Shown one piece after another: positions 1-8,870 of a DNA stretch of 64,000 nt. Position numbers and translations under genes: made by a program. How positions within the stretch are numbered: the stretch's first letter is position 1; each line of letters opens with the position of its first letter. The notes under the pieces were generated by a model. The model was not told the origin of the DNA and did not search any database. It worked only from the letters and a program-made list of their open reading frames with translations. This DNA is from Paraferrimonas haliotis (GTDB taxonomy: Bacteria > Pseudomonadota > Gammaproteobacteria > Enterobacterales > Shewanellaceae): the NCBI RefSeq assembly GCF_002282895.1, contig NZ_NRRB01000007.1, forward strand, positions 62,001 through 126,000, read 5' to 3'.

Positions 1-627
1 GCTTTGCAAACAAAGCCAAAAGGAAAGCTTAGGGTCGATGCAGCCAGTCCATTTGTACTGCATCAGTTAGTGCCATTGGTAGCTGAGTTTGGCTGCCAAT
101 ATCCTGAAATCGAGTTAGAGCTTACTTCAAACGAAGGTTTTGTCGATCTCATCGAGAAGCGCACGGATGTCGCGATTAGAATAGGGCCTCTAGCAGATTC
201 CACGTTACATGCAAAACCCTTAGGTACAAGCCGTTTGCATATTGTTGCGTCTCCAGACTATCTGGCTAAGCATGGAACCCCTTTGTTGGAGTCTGACTTA
301 ATACGCCACAAGTTGATTGGCTTTACCGAGCCCAAAACGCTGAATTATTGGCCGCTATCAGGCAAAAAAGAAATACAACCAAGTATCTCCTCGAGTAGCG
401 GAGAGACGGTAAGAAAGCTCGCTTTGCTGGGCAACGGGATTGCGTGTTTATCCGGCTTTATGATCAATAAAGATATAGCCAAAGGGACACTCGTATCATT
501 GCTCGAAGATCGTAAACTGCACAACACTGACCGAGAGAAAGTAAGTGCTGTATATTATCGTTCCTCTAATATTTCAAGTCGCATTGCAGTGTTCATCAAC
601 TTTATCGAATCCAGGCTAACGCTATAG
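1..627 (+). CDS. LysR-family transcriptional regulator, 5'-truncated by window edge
   Basis: This is the C-terminal part of a LysR-type regulator. The frame is open from base 1, so the N-terminal helix-turn-helix lies outside the window. The visible 208 codons form the periplasmic-binding-protein-like effector domain: a KGKLRVDA opening typical of the first beta strand after the linker helix, then a DVAIRIG strand, then the second lobe near LLGNGIACLSGF. The effector and target genes cannot be read from this fragment. A TTG at base 4 is an internal leucine codon, not a start. No partner gene is visible downstream; a terminator-like hairpin follows about 150 bases after the stop. Confidence 0.85.
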   Translation, partial: ALQTKPKGKLRVDAASPFVLHQLVPLVAEFGCQYPEIELELTSNEGFVDLIEKRTDVAIRIGPLADSTLHAKPLGTSRLHIVASPDYLAKHGTPLLESDLIRHKLIGFTEPKTLNYWPLSGKKEIQPSISSSSGETVRKLALLGNGIACLSGFMINKDIAKGTLVSLLEDRKLHNTDREKVSAVYYRSSNISSRIAVFINFIESRLTL

Positions 628-779
628 CTAAATAATGAAGAACTGTGCCACACAAAGACAACACAAACTTGTTGCATCGACACACATCAACAAGTGAAGA
701 CTTATCAGATACTAAATTCATCGGATAACGGACTCGTTATCCAACCAAATCTCCCTTGCTAATGTGATTAGATTTATTT

Positions 780-806
780 AGGCCTCAATTATTGAGGCCA
801 TTTTTT
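780..806 (+). terminator. Rho-independent terminator-like hairpin
   Basis: GGCCTCAAT pairs with ATTGAGGCC in a near-perfect stem and is followed by a run of seven T. It would end transcription coming from the LysR gene or from an unseen small transcript in the preceding 150 bases. Confidence 0.8.
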
Positions 807-825
807 TGCCTGCGATTTATCCACA

Positions 826-875
826 GGGGTACGTCCCCTCCGCAAACGGAGCAAGCGAAAAAGGGTACGTCCCCC
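826..875. repeat. Paired GGGTACGTCCC repeats around a small hairpin (REP-like remnant)
   Basis: GGGGTACGTCCCC at 826-838 and GGGTACGTCCCCC at 863-875 are two near-identical, nearly palindromic copies in the same orientation. Between them lies a hairpin with stem CTCCG/CGGAG at 838-851. On the minus strand the copies read GGGACGTACCC, a motif I associate with short repeats left by IS200/RAYT-type elements. No transposase is present. That association is from memory and the call is tentative. Confidence 0.4.
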
Positions 876-1182
876 AGCATTGATAGGCGCCACAAATCTT
901 TAACAGTAGTTACAATCCAGTTAACAACTGCATCCTGATCACAGCAATTTTTGTTAAGCCAGATCACACCAAAAGTAAATTCTTGCAACTCGTCACTAAC
1001 GTAACCCTTAACATTCGATGCTGTTCAAATATCCGCTCTAAAATTGCTCTGCCTTGACCGCGAGCCGCTTGTAATAAAGCCTGCCGCGACAATATTTTTC
1101 AGCATAAAAGCACTCGTTTGAACGGGTTTCAAACCAAAGTGCAAAAAATGAAATGATCATTTCCTATAAAGGGTAGAGAGTA

Positions 1183-2268
1183 ATGAAGTCAACTCTAACT
1201 AAGTTATCCGTTGCGATCAGCGCAACCCTGTTATCCACCTCTGCATTAGCTAACTTCGATTTCGATCTTGGCAACGACCGTTCATTAAGCTTTGGCGGGT
1301 ACGTAAAAGCCGATGCTCGCTATGTATCTGGTGACGTAGCCTATGGCGACCAATGGCTTGGTAACGGCACTGTACTTGCTGAAGATGCATCTCAGTTCCG
1401 TATTTTCGCTAACGAAACTCGACTGAACACCAAGTACACTGACGGTGACGTGAGCGGCTTTGTTGAAATGGACTTTTTCGGCGCGGGCGGCAACGAAGTC
1501 ATTTCTAACTCTAAAGGGCCACGTTTACGTCATGCGTTCGTGAGCTATAAAGGCTTATTGGCTGGTCAAACTTGGACCACCTACATGAACACGAGTGCTA
1601 TTGCTGAAACCGCTGATTTCGGTACCACCATGATGGGCATTTCTTTTGTTCGTCAAGGCCAAATCCGTTACACCATGGGCGCGTTCCAAGTCGCTTTGGA
1701 GAACCCTGAAAGCTACGGCGTTAACACCGACGCTTCTACACCAAAGCCTGATCCTAAGAACGACGGCCTGCCAGACGTTATTGGTAAATACACCTTAAAC
1801 GCTGACTGGGGTAACATCTCGATTTCTGGTGTTGCGCGTCAGCTAAACACTGATGATGGCAAATCGCATACCACCATTGGCGGTGGTATTGCAGGTAAAA
1901 TCAATACCTTCGGTAAAGATGACGTTCGCTTCCAGGCTCACTACGGCGAGCTAGGCCGCTATGTAGGTACAACGGTAGCACCGGATCTTTACAACGGTAA
2001 AGCAGAAACAACAACGGCCTTTAACGTTGCTTATCGCCATTTCTGGACCGAAACCATGCGCTCTACTGCCATCTACGGTTACGGTAAAACGGATGAAAGC
2101 AATCGCAAAAACACCCATTGGGCCGTTAACGTATTTGACAACCTAACGCCTAAACTCGCGGTTGGCTTTGAAGTTGGTGAAATGAACGTGAACGATCCGA
2201 CTCAAGCGGTAAATAACGGCAAAGGCAGTTCATACTACGGTCAGTTCTCTATGAAGTACGCCTTCTAA
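1183..2268 (+). CDS. DcaP-like outer-membrane porin
   Basis: A 361-residue trimeric porin of the DcaP-like family, which lets small anionic solutes such as dicarboxylates or aromatic acids cross the outer membrane. Residues 1-23 are a Sec signal peptide ending in ALA. The mature protein opens with an amphipathic stretch and a FGGYVKADARY strand. It keeps the family signatures ETRLNTKY, GFVEMDFFG, RLRHAFVSYKG and GQTWTTYMN, and ends in a typical C-terminal Phe (KYAF) recognised by the BAM machinery. It stands alone, with its own leader upstream and a strong terminator downstream. The substrate is not evident from sequence. Family assignment rests on several long conserved motifs. Confidence 0.85.
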   Translation: MKSTLTKLSVAISATLLSTSALANFDFDLGNDRSLSFGGYVKADARYVSGDVAYGDQWLGNGTVLAEDASQFRIFANETRLNTKYTDGDVSGFVEMDFFGAGGNEVISNSKGPRLRHAFVSYKGLLAGQTWTTYMNTSAIAETADFGTTMMGISFVRQGQIRYTMGAFQVALENPESYGVNTDASTPKPDPKNDGLPDVIGKYTLNADWGNISISGVARQLNTDDGKSHTTIGGGIAGKINTFGKDDVRFQAHYGELGRYVGTTVAPDLYNGKAETTTAFNVAYRHFWTETMRSTAIYGYGKTDESNRKNTHWAVNVFDNLTPKLAVGFEVGEMNVNDPTQAVNNGKGSSYYGQFSMKYAF

Positions 2269-2292
2269 GCGAACTTAGAAACCGTATGTACC

Positions 2293-2325
2293 AAAAAGCC
2301 TTTGCACAGTAGCAAAGGCTTTTTT
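2293..2325 (+). terminator. Rho-independent terminator after the porin
   Basis: AAAAAGCCTTTGC pairs with GCAAAGGCTTTTT across a six-base loop. The A-tract and T-tract on either side let it work in both directions, so it also serves the convergent MFS gene. Confidence 0.9.
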
Positions 2326-2345
2326 ATTGGCGGCAAGCGTAAACA

Positions 2346-3515
2346 TTACGAGCTGGCAATTACCGCTTCTTTTTTATTTGCAATGGCAATCAAGACTAAA
2401 CCAAATAAAGGAACAACAATCGCAGCGAACGGAATCATACCGGCGCCATATTGACTGTCCAGCACCGCACCACCTAAAAACCCACCAAATGCATTGGCTA
2501 GGTTAAACGCTGAGATATTAGCGGTACCCGCCAATTCTTGACCGTCACCGCCGTGATTCATTACCCGAAGCTGCATCGACGGAACGTTCGCAAACGCCGC
2601 AACACCAAACACAAATACCGCGGCCACAAAGGCGTAAGAATTACCTTCTAGCAAGCCCACCAAGACCAATGAAGCGATCATGGCACTCGCCCAAAACATG
2701 GAAGCTTTCGCTAGATTTTTATCGGCAGAGCGAGCCCCTAAACTGTTACCGAGAATTAACCCCAACCCAGCTACCACTAAAATCCAAGTCACAGCATTGC
2801 CTTCAAAGCCCGCAATGTGACTCGCAATCGGTGCGATATAGCCGTATAGGGTCATGAAGCCAGACCAAGCCAAAGCAGTAATAGCAAGACTCAATATTAA
2901 CAACGGGTTTTTAAACGCCGCCAGTTGCTGCTTGACGTTTTTAGCTTCGGAGTGGCTATCACTGCGAATAGCGGTCAAAATAAATCCAAAAGCAATGATA
3001 CCCAACACGGCTACAGTAATAAAAGTGCTGTGCCAACCGTACTGCAAACCCACCCAAGTGCCTGCAGGAACGCCCAGCACGTTGGCAAGCGTTAAGCCCG
3101 CGAACATTTGCCCAACAGCACGTCCTGCCATTTTTTCAGATACTAAACCGGTGGCGACCACGGCTCCAATGCCGTAGAACGGCCCTTGCACCAAACCGGT
3201 TATCGCTCGACTTAGCAGCAAGATTTCGTAGTTCGGAGCAAATACCGACATTAAATTGCCAACAATAAATAGCACCATCAATCCAAGGAGAATGCTTTTC
3301 TTGTTAAAGCGCGCCAAGTAGATGGTCAAGATGGGGCCCCCAATTACGATGGCGAGCGCATAGGCACTAATTAAGTAACCTGCTTGGCCTTCGGTAATGG
3401 TAAAAGCGTGGGCAATTTGAGGTAGTAGACCGGCTATCACAAACTCGGCGGTACCAATGGCGAAAGCTGATAAGGTCAAAATCCAGACCTGTAAAGGCAT
3501 ACGTTCGCTAGTCAT
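2346..3515 (-). CDS. MFS drug/sugar efflux transporter (DHA1, AraJ-like)
   Basis: A 389-residue major facilitator with about 12 predicted membrane helices. It begins VWILTLSAFAIGTAEFVIAGLLP, the hallmark first helix of the AraJ/YdhP/purine-efflux branch of DHA1 transporters, which use proton motive force to export small molecules. The loop-2/3 region (YLARFNKKSILL) and the RAITGLVQGPFYG helix fit the family. It is divergent from a LysR regulator whose start lies about 100 bases away, a standard arrangement in which the regulator controls the exporter. The substrate is unknown. Confidence 0.85.
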   Translation of the reverse strand: MTSERMPLQVWILTLSAFAIGTAEFVIAGLLPQIAHAFTITEGQAGYLISAYALAIVIGGPILTIYLARFNKKSILLGLMVLFIVGNLMSVFAPNYEILLLSRAITGLVQGPFYGIGAVVATGLVSEKMAGRAVGQMFAGLTLANVLGVPAGTWVGLQYGWHSTFITVAVLGIIAFGFILTAIRSDSHSEAKNVKQQLAAFKNPLLILSLAITALAWSGFMTLYGYIAPIASHIAGFEGNAVTWILVVAGLGLILGNSLGARSADKNLAKASMFWASAMIASLVLVGLLEGNSYAFVAAVFVFGVAAFANVPSMQLRVMNHGGDGQELAGTANISAFNLANAFGGFLGGAVLDSQYGAGMIPFAAIVVPLFGLVLIAIANKKEAVIASS

Positions 3516-3573
3516 AATTCATACTCATTCAATTCAAACTAATGAATCCAGTATATTATTTTTACTTTTTAAG

Positions 3574-3601
3574 ATAATTACCCTATAAATAAAATAATTA
3601 T
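3574..3601. promoter_or_regulatory. AT-rich inverted repeat between divergent MFS and LysR genes
   Basis: ATAATTA (3574-3580) and TAATTAT (3595-3601) are perfect inverted arms separated by 14 bases in the shared promoter region. A LysR-type regulator could bind here, but A/T-only arms are easy to find by chance. Confidence 0.3.
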
Positions 3602-3617
3602 TCCGAAAAAAGAAACA

Positions 3618-4553
3618 ATGCACATGAACAAACTGGCGGATATGGCGCTATTTGTCACCATCATTAATCAAGGATCACTGGCAGCAGCCGGTAAAGAGCT
3701 GAATTTATCTCCTGCCCGAATGACTGCTCGCCTCCAAGCGCTCGAGCGCACACTAGGAGTTAAGCTAGTAAACCGCACTACTCGCCAACTCGCCATTACC
3801 GATGCCGGCAATATGTACTACCAGAGCTGTGTCGAGATACTCGAGCGCGTCTCTATGGCTGAGAGTCAATTACAACAAAACGTACAACAAGCTAAAGGAA
3901 GTTTGAAAATTGCAGCTCCCAAGGACTTAGGAAAGCAGTACATATTACCCTTATTGGATGCATTCGTTGAGAAGCATCCCCAAGTAATCCCTCACCTCTA
4001 TTTCGACGATCACATCGACAACATAGCCAATGCGGGGGTTGACGTGCTGATTCGATACGGTGAAATGCCCGATAGCTCTTTTATTTCTAGAACCCTAGCG
4101 AAGAGCCAGCGATTGCTGTGTGCTTCGCCTAAATATTTAGCAAAGTATGGCACTCCAAAGCATCCTGTAGACTTGCACTCTCATCAGTGTATTGCCATGC
4201 TGCGAAGCCACGAAGAGTTGAGTAACTGGCATTTTCACAGCAGCGACAACAGCAGTCGGGTCACGCTGCAGCCCAATCGTTTTAGCGACGACGGTGAAAT
4301 TGTTCGATTGTGGGCATTGCAAGGAAAAGGCATTGCACTTAAATCTAAACTCGATGTACAACAGGACATAGAACAAGGCCGCTTGCTTACCATTCTTGAT
4401 GATTATATGACTGACTTTGACTTGTCCAAATCACAGTCCAGTGCCGATTTACACTTAGTGTACTTGAATCGTCAGTACCAACCCTACCGGATACAATTGT
4501 TCATACAATTCTTGGTAAAAGAGTTTCAACAAAGGTTTAAGATAAACAAATAG
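3618..4553 (+). CDS. LysR-family transcriptional regulator
   Basis: A full-length regulator of 311 residues. Residues 1-65 hold the winged helix-turn-helix (MALFVTIINQGSLAAAG, then SPARMTARLQALERTLGVKLVNRTTR), followed by the linker helix and an effector-binding domain from about residue 95 (KGSLKIAAP). It is divergent from the MFS exporter and probably regulates it, as is usual for this arrangement. The ligand is unknown. Two in-frame ATGs lie six bases apart (3618 and 3624). Neither has a strong ribosome binding site, and the second matches the usual start of the family slightly better. Confidence 0.85.
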   Translation: MHMNKLADMALFVTIINQGSLAAAGKELNLSPARMTARLQALERTLGVKLVNRTTRQLAITDAGNMYYQSCVEILERVSMAESQLQQNVQQAKGSLKIAAPKDLGKQYILPLLDAFVEKHPQVIPHLYFDDHIDNIANAGVDVLIRYGEMPDSSFISRTLAKSQRLLCASPKYLAKYGTPKHPVDLHSHQCIAMLRSHEELSNWHFHSSDNSSRVTLQPNRFSDDGEIVRLWALQGKGIALKSKLDVQQDIEQGRLLTILDDYMTDFDLSKSQSSADLHLVYLNRQYQPYRIQLFIQFLVKEFQQRFKINK

Positions 4554-4744
4554 AACGGCGCAGCGATAAATATCATAACTCCGATAACGTTTCTCTAATC
4601 ACTTTTACATGTGCTATGCACTTTGTGTGATCAATGGCGGGCAAATTAGACAATATTGAGCATTTTGCGAACTTTCATGGCACTATCTATGCAGAACAAT
4701 ACATTCATAATAAGCAACATCAACACTAGCAACGGAAAATAACA

Positions 4745-6298
4745 ATGAGCGCTAATCAACAACCTCAGGCTAACGCCAATAGCGGTTTAGCACGAGTACT
4801 CGACGGCATTGAAAAAGTCGGTAATAAACTGCCCGATCCAGCCATTCTATTCTTAAGCCTAATGGTGGTAGTTTGGATTGTCTCCGCCTTACTTTCCTTC
4901 GTCTCGTTCAGCGAAATCGACCCAAGAACGGGTGAAGCGGTGGTTATTCACAATCAGCTTACCGCTGAGAGCTTAACCAACTTTTTAACCGGCATGGTAA
5001 CGACCTTTACCTCATTCGCACCATTAGGTGTGGTGCTAGTTGCTATGCTTGGTGTTGGTGTCGCCGAGCATTCCGGTTTTATTAATACCGCCCTTAAAAA
5101 AATGCTCAAAGTAACTCCGCTTAAGCTGCTGACTCCTGCAGTTGTGATTGTGGGCATTCTTTCGCACACTGCAACCGATGCTGGCTACGTGGTTGTAATT
5201 CCACTATCTGGGGTAATTTTTTATGCCGTTGGTCGACACCCAATAGCCGGTATTATGGCGGCGTTCGCAGGCGTTTCAGGTGGTTTCTGTGCTAACTTCA
5301 TTCCATCGGCAATTGATCCCTTGCTGCAGTCATTCACCCAAGCCGCTGCCCAAACACTTGATCCAACGGTACAGCTTAACCCGCTAAATAACTGGTTCTT
5401 CGCGGCGTCATCCACATTACCGATTGTGGCCATCATTTGGTACTTGACCGACAAAATCGTTGAGCCTCGCCTTAATAAAACCACACCATTAAATGACGAT
5501 ATTGATGCTCCAGCGTTTGAAGAAATATCGGAAAAAGAAAATAAAGCGTTCCGTTTAGCCAGTTTAGCCATGCTTGCCGCTATGGGGCTGGTGGTAGGTT
5601 TAGCATTGCCTGAAGGCTCGACATTGCGCGACGAAACCGGCTCATTGACCAACTTTACGTCACCCTTGATGCAAGCCATTGTGCCGCTTATCTTCATTTT
5701 CTTTGTTATTCCTGGCGTCGTATTTGGCTACGCCAACGGCACCTTTAAGTCGTCGGCGGACATCATTACCTCAATGAGCAAAGCAATGGAAGGCATGGCC
5801 GCATACATTGTCATGGCCTTCTTCTGCGCCCTCTTTATCGCAGCCTTCGCTCAATCGGATCTTGGGGTGTTATTGGCTGTAAAAGGCGCGAACTTCCTGC
5901 AATCTTTAGGTATGCCTGCTGGCGTAACGATTGTCGGTTTGGTCTTCTTGGTGGGCTTCGTTAACCTGTTTATGGGGTCAGCCTCCGCCAAATGGGCGCT
6001 TATTGGGCCGGTGCTTGTGCCAATGCTTATGGCACTGAACATTTCTCCGGATTTAGCACAGGCGGCTTATCGCATCGGTGACTCCTCCACCAACATTATT
6101 ACTCCTCTAATGCCGTACTTCCCATTAGTGGTGGTTTATTGCCAGAAATACGTTAAGAGCACCGGCATTGGTACTTTGATTGCCGCAATGCTTCCTTACT
6201 CAATCGCCTTACTGATTGCTTGGACGGCTTGGCTACTTATCTACTGGACCATTGGTTTGCCACTTGGTCTCGGTGCAAGTTATACCTATGGCTTATAA
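4745..6298 (+). CDS. AbgT-family transporter
   Basis: A 517-residue polytopic membrane protein of the AbgT/MtrF family, whose members import p-aminobenzoyl-glutamate or export sulfonamide-type antimetabolites. It starts with the typical ARVLDGIEKVGNKLPDPAILF segment. Conserved hairpin and core motifs include GVGVAEHSGFI, SHTATDAGYVVVIPL, NLFMGSASAKWALIGPVLVPML and RIGDSSTNIITPLMPYFPL. Its length is near the family norm. It is a single-gene unit with a 190-base leader and a terminator right after the stop. Transport direction and substrate cannot be told from sequence. Confidence 0.88.
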   Translation: MSANQQPQANANSGLARVLDGIEKVGNKLPDPAILFLSLMVVVWIVSALLSFVSFSEIDPRTGEAVVIHNQLTAESLTNFLTGMVTTFTSFAPLGVVLVAMLGVGVAEHSGFINTALKKMLKVTPLKLLTPAVVIVGILSHTATDAGYVVVIPLSGVIFYAVGRHPIAGIMAAFAGVSGGFCANFIPSAIDPLLQSFTQAAAQTLDPTVQLNPLNNWFFAASSTLPIVAIIWYLTDKIVEPRLNKTTPLNDDIDAPAFEEISEKENKAFRLASLAMLAAMGLVVGLALPEGSTLRDETGSLTNFTSPLMQAIVPLIFIFFVIPGVVFGYANGTFKSSADIITSMSKAMEGMAAYIVMAFFCALFIAAFAQSDLGVLLAVKGANFLQSLGMPAGVTIVGLVFLVGFVNLFMGSASAKWALIGPVLVPMLMALNISPDLAQAAYRIGDSSTNIITPLMPYFPLVVVYCQKYVKSTGIGTLIAAMLPYSIALLIAWTAWLLIYWTIGLPLGLGASYTYGL

Positions 6299-6307
6299 AT
6301 AGCCGCA

Positions 6308-6335
6308 CAAAAAAGCGCCAATTGGCGCTTTTTTT
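6308..6335 (+). terminator. Rho-independent terminator after the AbgT-family gene
   Basis: AAGCGCCA and TGGCGCTT form a perfect stem with almost no loop, flanked by A and T tracts. Confidence 0.85.
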
Positions 6336-6406
6336 ATCGCTTTGCTAGGGCGTCAATGCTATTCCGTTTATACTGGCGCTCATTACCCGCTCCTCCATGA
6401 GTTGTT

Positions 6407-7333
6407 ATGCAAGCTGCCATTCGCCAATATCCGCATTTTTTTGTAATCGCACTCATTTGCTTGATCCCTATCGTATCATCGCCGGTGGCGTTAATAGTGG
6501 GCATGGTGCTGGCACATTTGGGTTGGGCCCCGAAATCGGCGCAACTGGCAAAGCCAACGAAACTGTTATTATCAGTGTCTATTGTTGGCTTAGGTTTTGG
6601 TATCCATTTAGACAGCGCAATTGAGATGACGCAAACTCACCTTGGGTTAATCATCAGCTCGATTGTCGCGACCTTACTGTTGGCTTTTATACTGACTAAA
6701 ACAATGAAAATAGACCCTAAAAGTGGCTATCTCATTGGCGCTGGCACGGCCATTTGCGGAGGTAGCGCTATCGCAGCAGTTGCACCCGCAATCGATGCTA
6801 AACAACAGCAAACAGCATTAGCATTAGCTACCGTATTTATTCTGAACTCCATTGCCTTATTTGTATTTCCGGTTGTTGGGCACTTGCTGGATCTATCGCA
6901 GCAACAATTTGGCATTTGGGCGGCTATCGCTATACACGACACTTCTTCGGTTGTAGGAGCGGCTTCTTCCTATGGCTCTGAAGCTCTGACAACCGCAACC
7001 ACTGTCAAACTCGCCCGAGCATTGTGGATCATTCCATTGGCCTTTATCAGCGCATTATTATTTGGTGGCAGCAGAAATAAAATAAAAGTGCCGTGGTTCA
7101 TTGGCTTCTACTGCCTAGCAATCGCCATTAGCTACTATTTCCCAGCAGCCGAGCAGGCATATCAATGGATATTCGAACTGTCAAAACGCTTATTAGTGGT
7201 GTGCTTAATGCTGATAGGCGCTGCAATTACCGTGCAACAGATGCGTCAAGCGGGTGGAAAAACCTTATTACTCGGGGTGATGTTATGGTTGGCCATCAGT
7301 TGCGGCTCACTCCTGTATATCATGCATCATTAA
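6407..7333 (+). CDS. YeiH-family (UPF0324) putative sulfate exporter
   Basis: A 308-residue inner-membrane protein with about 9-10 helices. It matches the UPF0324/YeiH family, often labelled putative sulfate exporter: KPTKLLLSVSIVGLGFGI near residue 45, GTAICGGSAIAAVAPAI near residue 115, and IAIHDTSSVVGAASSYG near residue 185 are the conserved core segments. The biochemical role of the family is poorly established. The gene stands alone and its last four bases overlap a small convergent gene on the other strand. The ATG at 6407 is preceded by only a weak ribosome binding site. Confidence 0.82.
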   Translation: MQAAIRQYPHFFVIALICLIPIVSSPVALIVGMVLAHLGWAPKSAQLAKPTKLLLSVSIVGLGFGIHLDSAIEMTQTHLGLIISSIVATLLLAFILTKTMKIDPKSGYLIGAGTAICGGSAIAAVAPAIDAKQQQTALALATVFILNSIALFVFPVVGHLLDLSQQQFGIWAAIAIHDTSSVVGAASSYGSEALTTATTVKLARALWIIPLAFISALLFGGSRNKIKVPWFIGFYCLAIAISYYFPAAEQAYQWIFELSKRLLVVCLMLIGAAITVQQMRQAGGKTLLLGVMLWLAISCGSLLYIMHH

Positions 7334-7515
7334 CTCAGCTTGTCGCCACGGCTTTTCGCAGCCCTTAACCACAACAAATAGACCACACCGATAAAGCCCA
7401 CCAGCTCGATAACGGCGCGAGTGAGATCCTGAGTAAAGTAGGCGGCAATAACCACGAACAACACCCAAGCTAACAATAAATAATCTAAGCTTTTGAGCAA
7501 AACGCCCTCGAACAT
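7330..7515 (-). CDS. Small hydrophobic membrane protein, unknown function
   Basis: A 61-residue protein with two likely membrane helices (about residues 8-27 and 34-50), a short positive C-terminus (AAKSRGDK) and no motif I recognise. It is convergent with the YeiH-family gene and overlaps its stop by four bases. The ribosome binding site is weak (AGGG close to the ATG). The clean two-helix profile argues that it is a real gene rather than a chance frame, but this is not certain. Confidence 0.5.
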   Translation of the reverse strand: MFEGVLLKSLDYLLLAWVLFVVIAAYFTQDLTRAVIELVGFIGVVYLLWLRAAKSRGDKLS

Positions 7516-7652
7516 ATACCCTATTTAGCCAACATTATTAGCCCATGTTCTTAGGCTGCTCCAATAGTATTTTGCTCTAAGAAATAATGGATGGGTCTAA
7601 ACAAGGCTTTCAGAACGATGGGTTGAGCTAGGTTGCTGCTTAGTAAACTGCA

Positions 7653-8870
7653 TTACCGCAGCCCCATTTCAACGTCTTTAATCACAAAGTTGCCGCTGTA
7701 ATCCGGGTGCGATTCTCCGTGTTTGTCGATTGCAAAATAAGCTTGTTCCGATAAGGTAAGCCCTTCGTAACCGGCGATCACCTGATAGAGCCACAGTTCA
7801 CCGTCAAAAGGGTAGTTTTTCTGTTCTAAGAACGCCAGTGCAGAGGTGTTTTGGCCCGACTCAATGACATGGCAAAAATAATCGTCCACGGCCTGTTTTA
7901 TGGGCTCGGCCTGCACGTTAATCAGCTGCTGTTGCTCGAGTTCAAAGGTTTGGGCTTTGCGTTTTTCCGACGAGTTTGCCAGCTCTGAAACCCGTTTTAA
8001 TTTAGCGACAATCTCCAACAGTGATTGCTGATGATCGATTTCATTTACGTTGATCGCCGCTGGTTGTATAAATGACGTCGCTTGATTGAAAAGATCATTC
8101 GGTATGGGTTCAGCGGTATAATCTCGAATGCGGTAATCCGGATTTTGGCTCACAAACAGGGTGAATCCTTTCAGTAACTGGCTTCGTTCCAGATGTTCTC
8201 TAAACTGCCCTAATAACACCAACAGTCGACTTTGGGCCGAATTCAATTCATGGCTGACTTTAGCGTGACTGCGCTGCAAAGATACAATCAATAAACGGCG
8301 CAGCTCTCTATCGCTTCCGGCAAGCTCAGCCATTTCATCAAATCGAATCAACTCCAACTGATCAAGCAATTCGTCCACTTGGCTCTGAGCCAATTGGTTT
8401 TCACGGATTTTCGCTGAAACCGTCGCCACATAGCCAAACTCATTGTGAATTCGGTTCCATAAGCCTCGCACCGAGCGTTGCAAACTCTCCGTTAACCCGT
8501 AGCGAGCTTCCGCCAATTCTTCTAGAAAAATATCCGCTTCTCGATAACTGCTGCGATGAAGCGCCTCTTTATAGTTAGCCACTAAGGTGCGAATAACTGC
8601 CAATCGACTGCCAATATTCGCGTCAACCTGACGCCCTCGCTCATCCGCCAGTCCCGATTCCAGCAACTGTCGAACACTCCGGCGCAAGCGCAAATCTTCA
8701 CCCGCTTCTGGGCGCCATAATATTTGCGCATCCATGAGTTTTTTTAGCTGAGACGGCGTTAATTCAAGCTCGGAAATATGACCATTAAGATAAGCCTTCA
8801 TAATCACTTCAGCGTGATTACTCAGTATCTTAAGCAGTTGCACGCCGGCACCGTGAAGTGGGTGGCTCAC
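7653..8870 (-). CDS. Kleisin-like subunit of an SMC (Mks/Muk-type) complex
   Basis: A 405-residue, almost wholly helical soluble protein, third gene of an SMC operon. The N-terminal 100 residues look like winged-helix or dimerisation helices (LTPSQLKKLMDAQILWRPE), the middle is long helices rich in Leu/Arg/Glu, and the C-terminus is a compact 60-residue domain. Size, helix content and neighbours fit the kleisin (MukF/MksB/JetA-like) subunit that bridges two SMC heads. I see no diagnostic motif, so this assignment rests mainly on context. The start is GTG, overlapping the upstream stop as GTGA, with AAGGAGAT placed correctly before it, which indicates translational coupling. Confidence 0.6.
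   Translation of the reverse strand: MSHPLHGAGVQLLKILSNHAEVIMKAYLNGHISELELTPSQLKKLMDAQILWRPEAGEDLRLRRSVRQLLESGLADERGRQVDANIGSRLAVIRTLVANYKEALHRSSYREADIFLEELAEARYGLTESLQRSVRGLWNRIHNEFGYVATVSAKIRENQLAQSQVDELLDQLELIRFDEMAELAGSDRELRRLLIVSLQRSHAKVSHELNSAQSRLLVLLGQFREHLERSQLLKGFTLFVSQNPDYRIRDYTAEPIPNDLFNQATSFIQPAAINVNEIDHQQSLLEIVAKLKRVSELANSSEKRKAQTFELEQQQLINVQAEPIKQAVDDYFCHVIESGQNTSALAFLEQKNYPFDGELWLYQVIAGYEGLTLSEQAYFAIDKHGESHPDYSGNFVIKDVEMGLR

Larger units (their letters stand above)
628..1182. other. Intergenic region of 555 bp without a convincing gene
   Basis: It holds a terminator hairpin at 780-806, a pair of GTAC-centred G/C-rich repeats at 826-875, and the promoter region of the porin that starts at 1183. 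A minus-strand open frame at 785-988 could code for 67 residues. It shows no family I recognise and no good ribosome binding site, and it runs straight through the repeats, so I do not call it. The last 150 bases are probably the porin leader, with a GGGTAGAGAG-type ribosome binding site just before the ATG. Confidence 0.6.

Noticed and set aside
785..988. 67-codon minus-strand open frame upstream of the porin
   Set aside because: No recognised family, no ribosome binding site, upstream frame closed, and it runs through the GTAC repeats and the terminator side. Most likely a chance frame or a decayed element.
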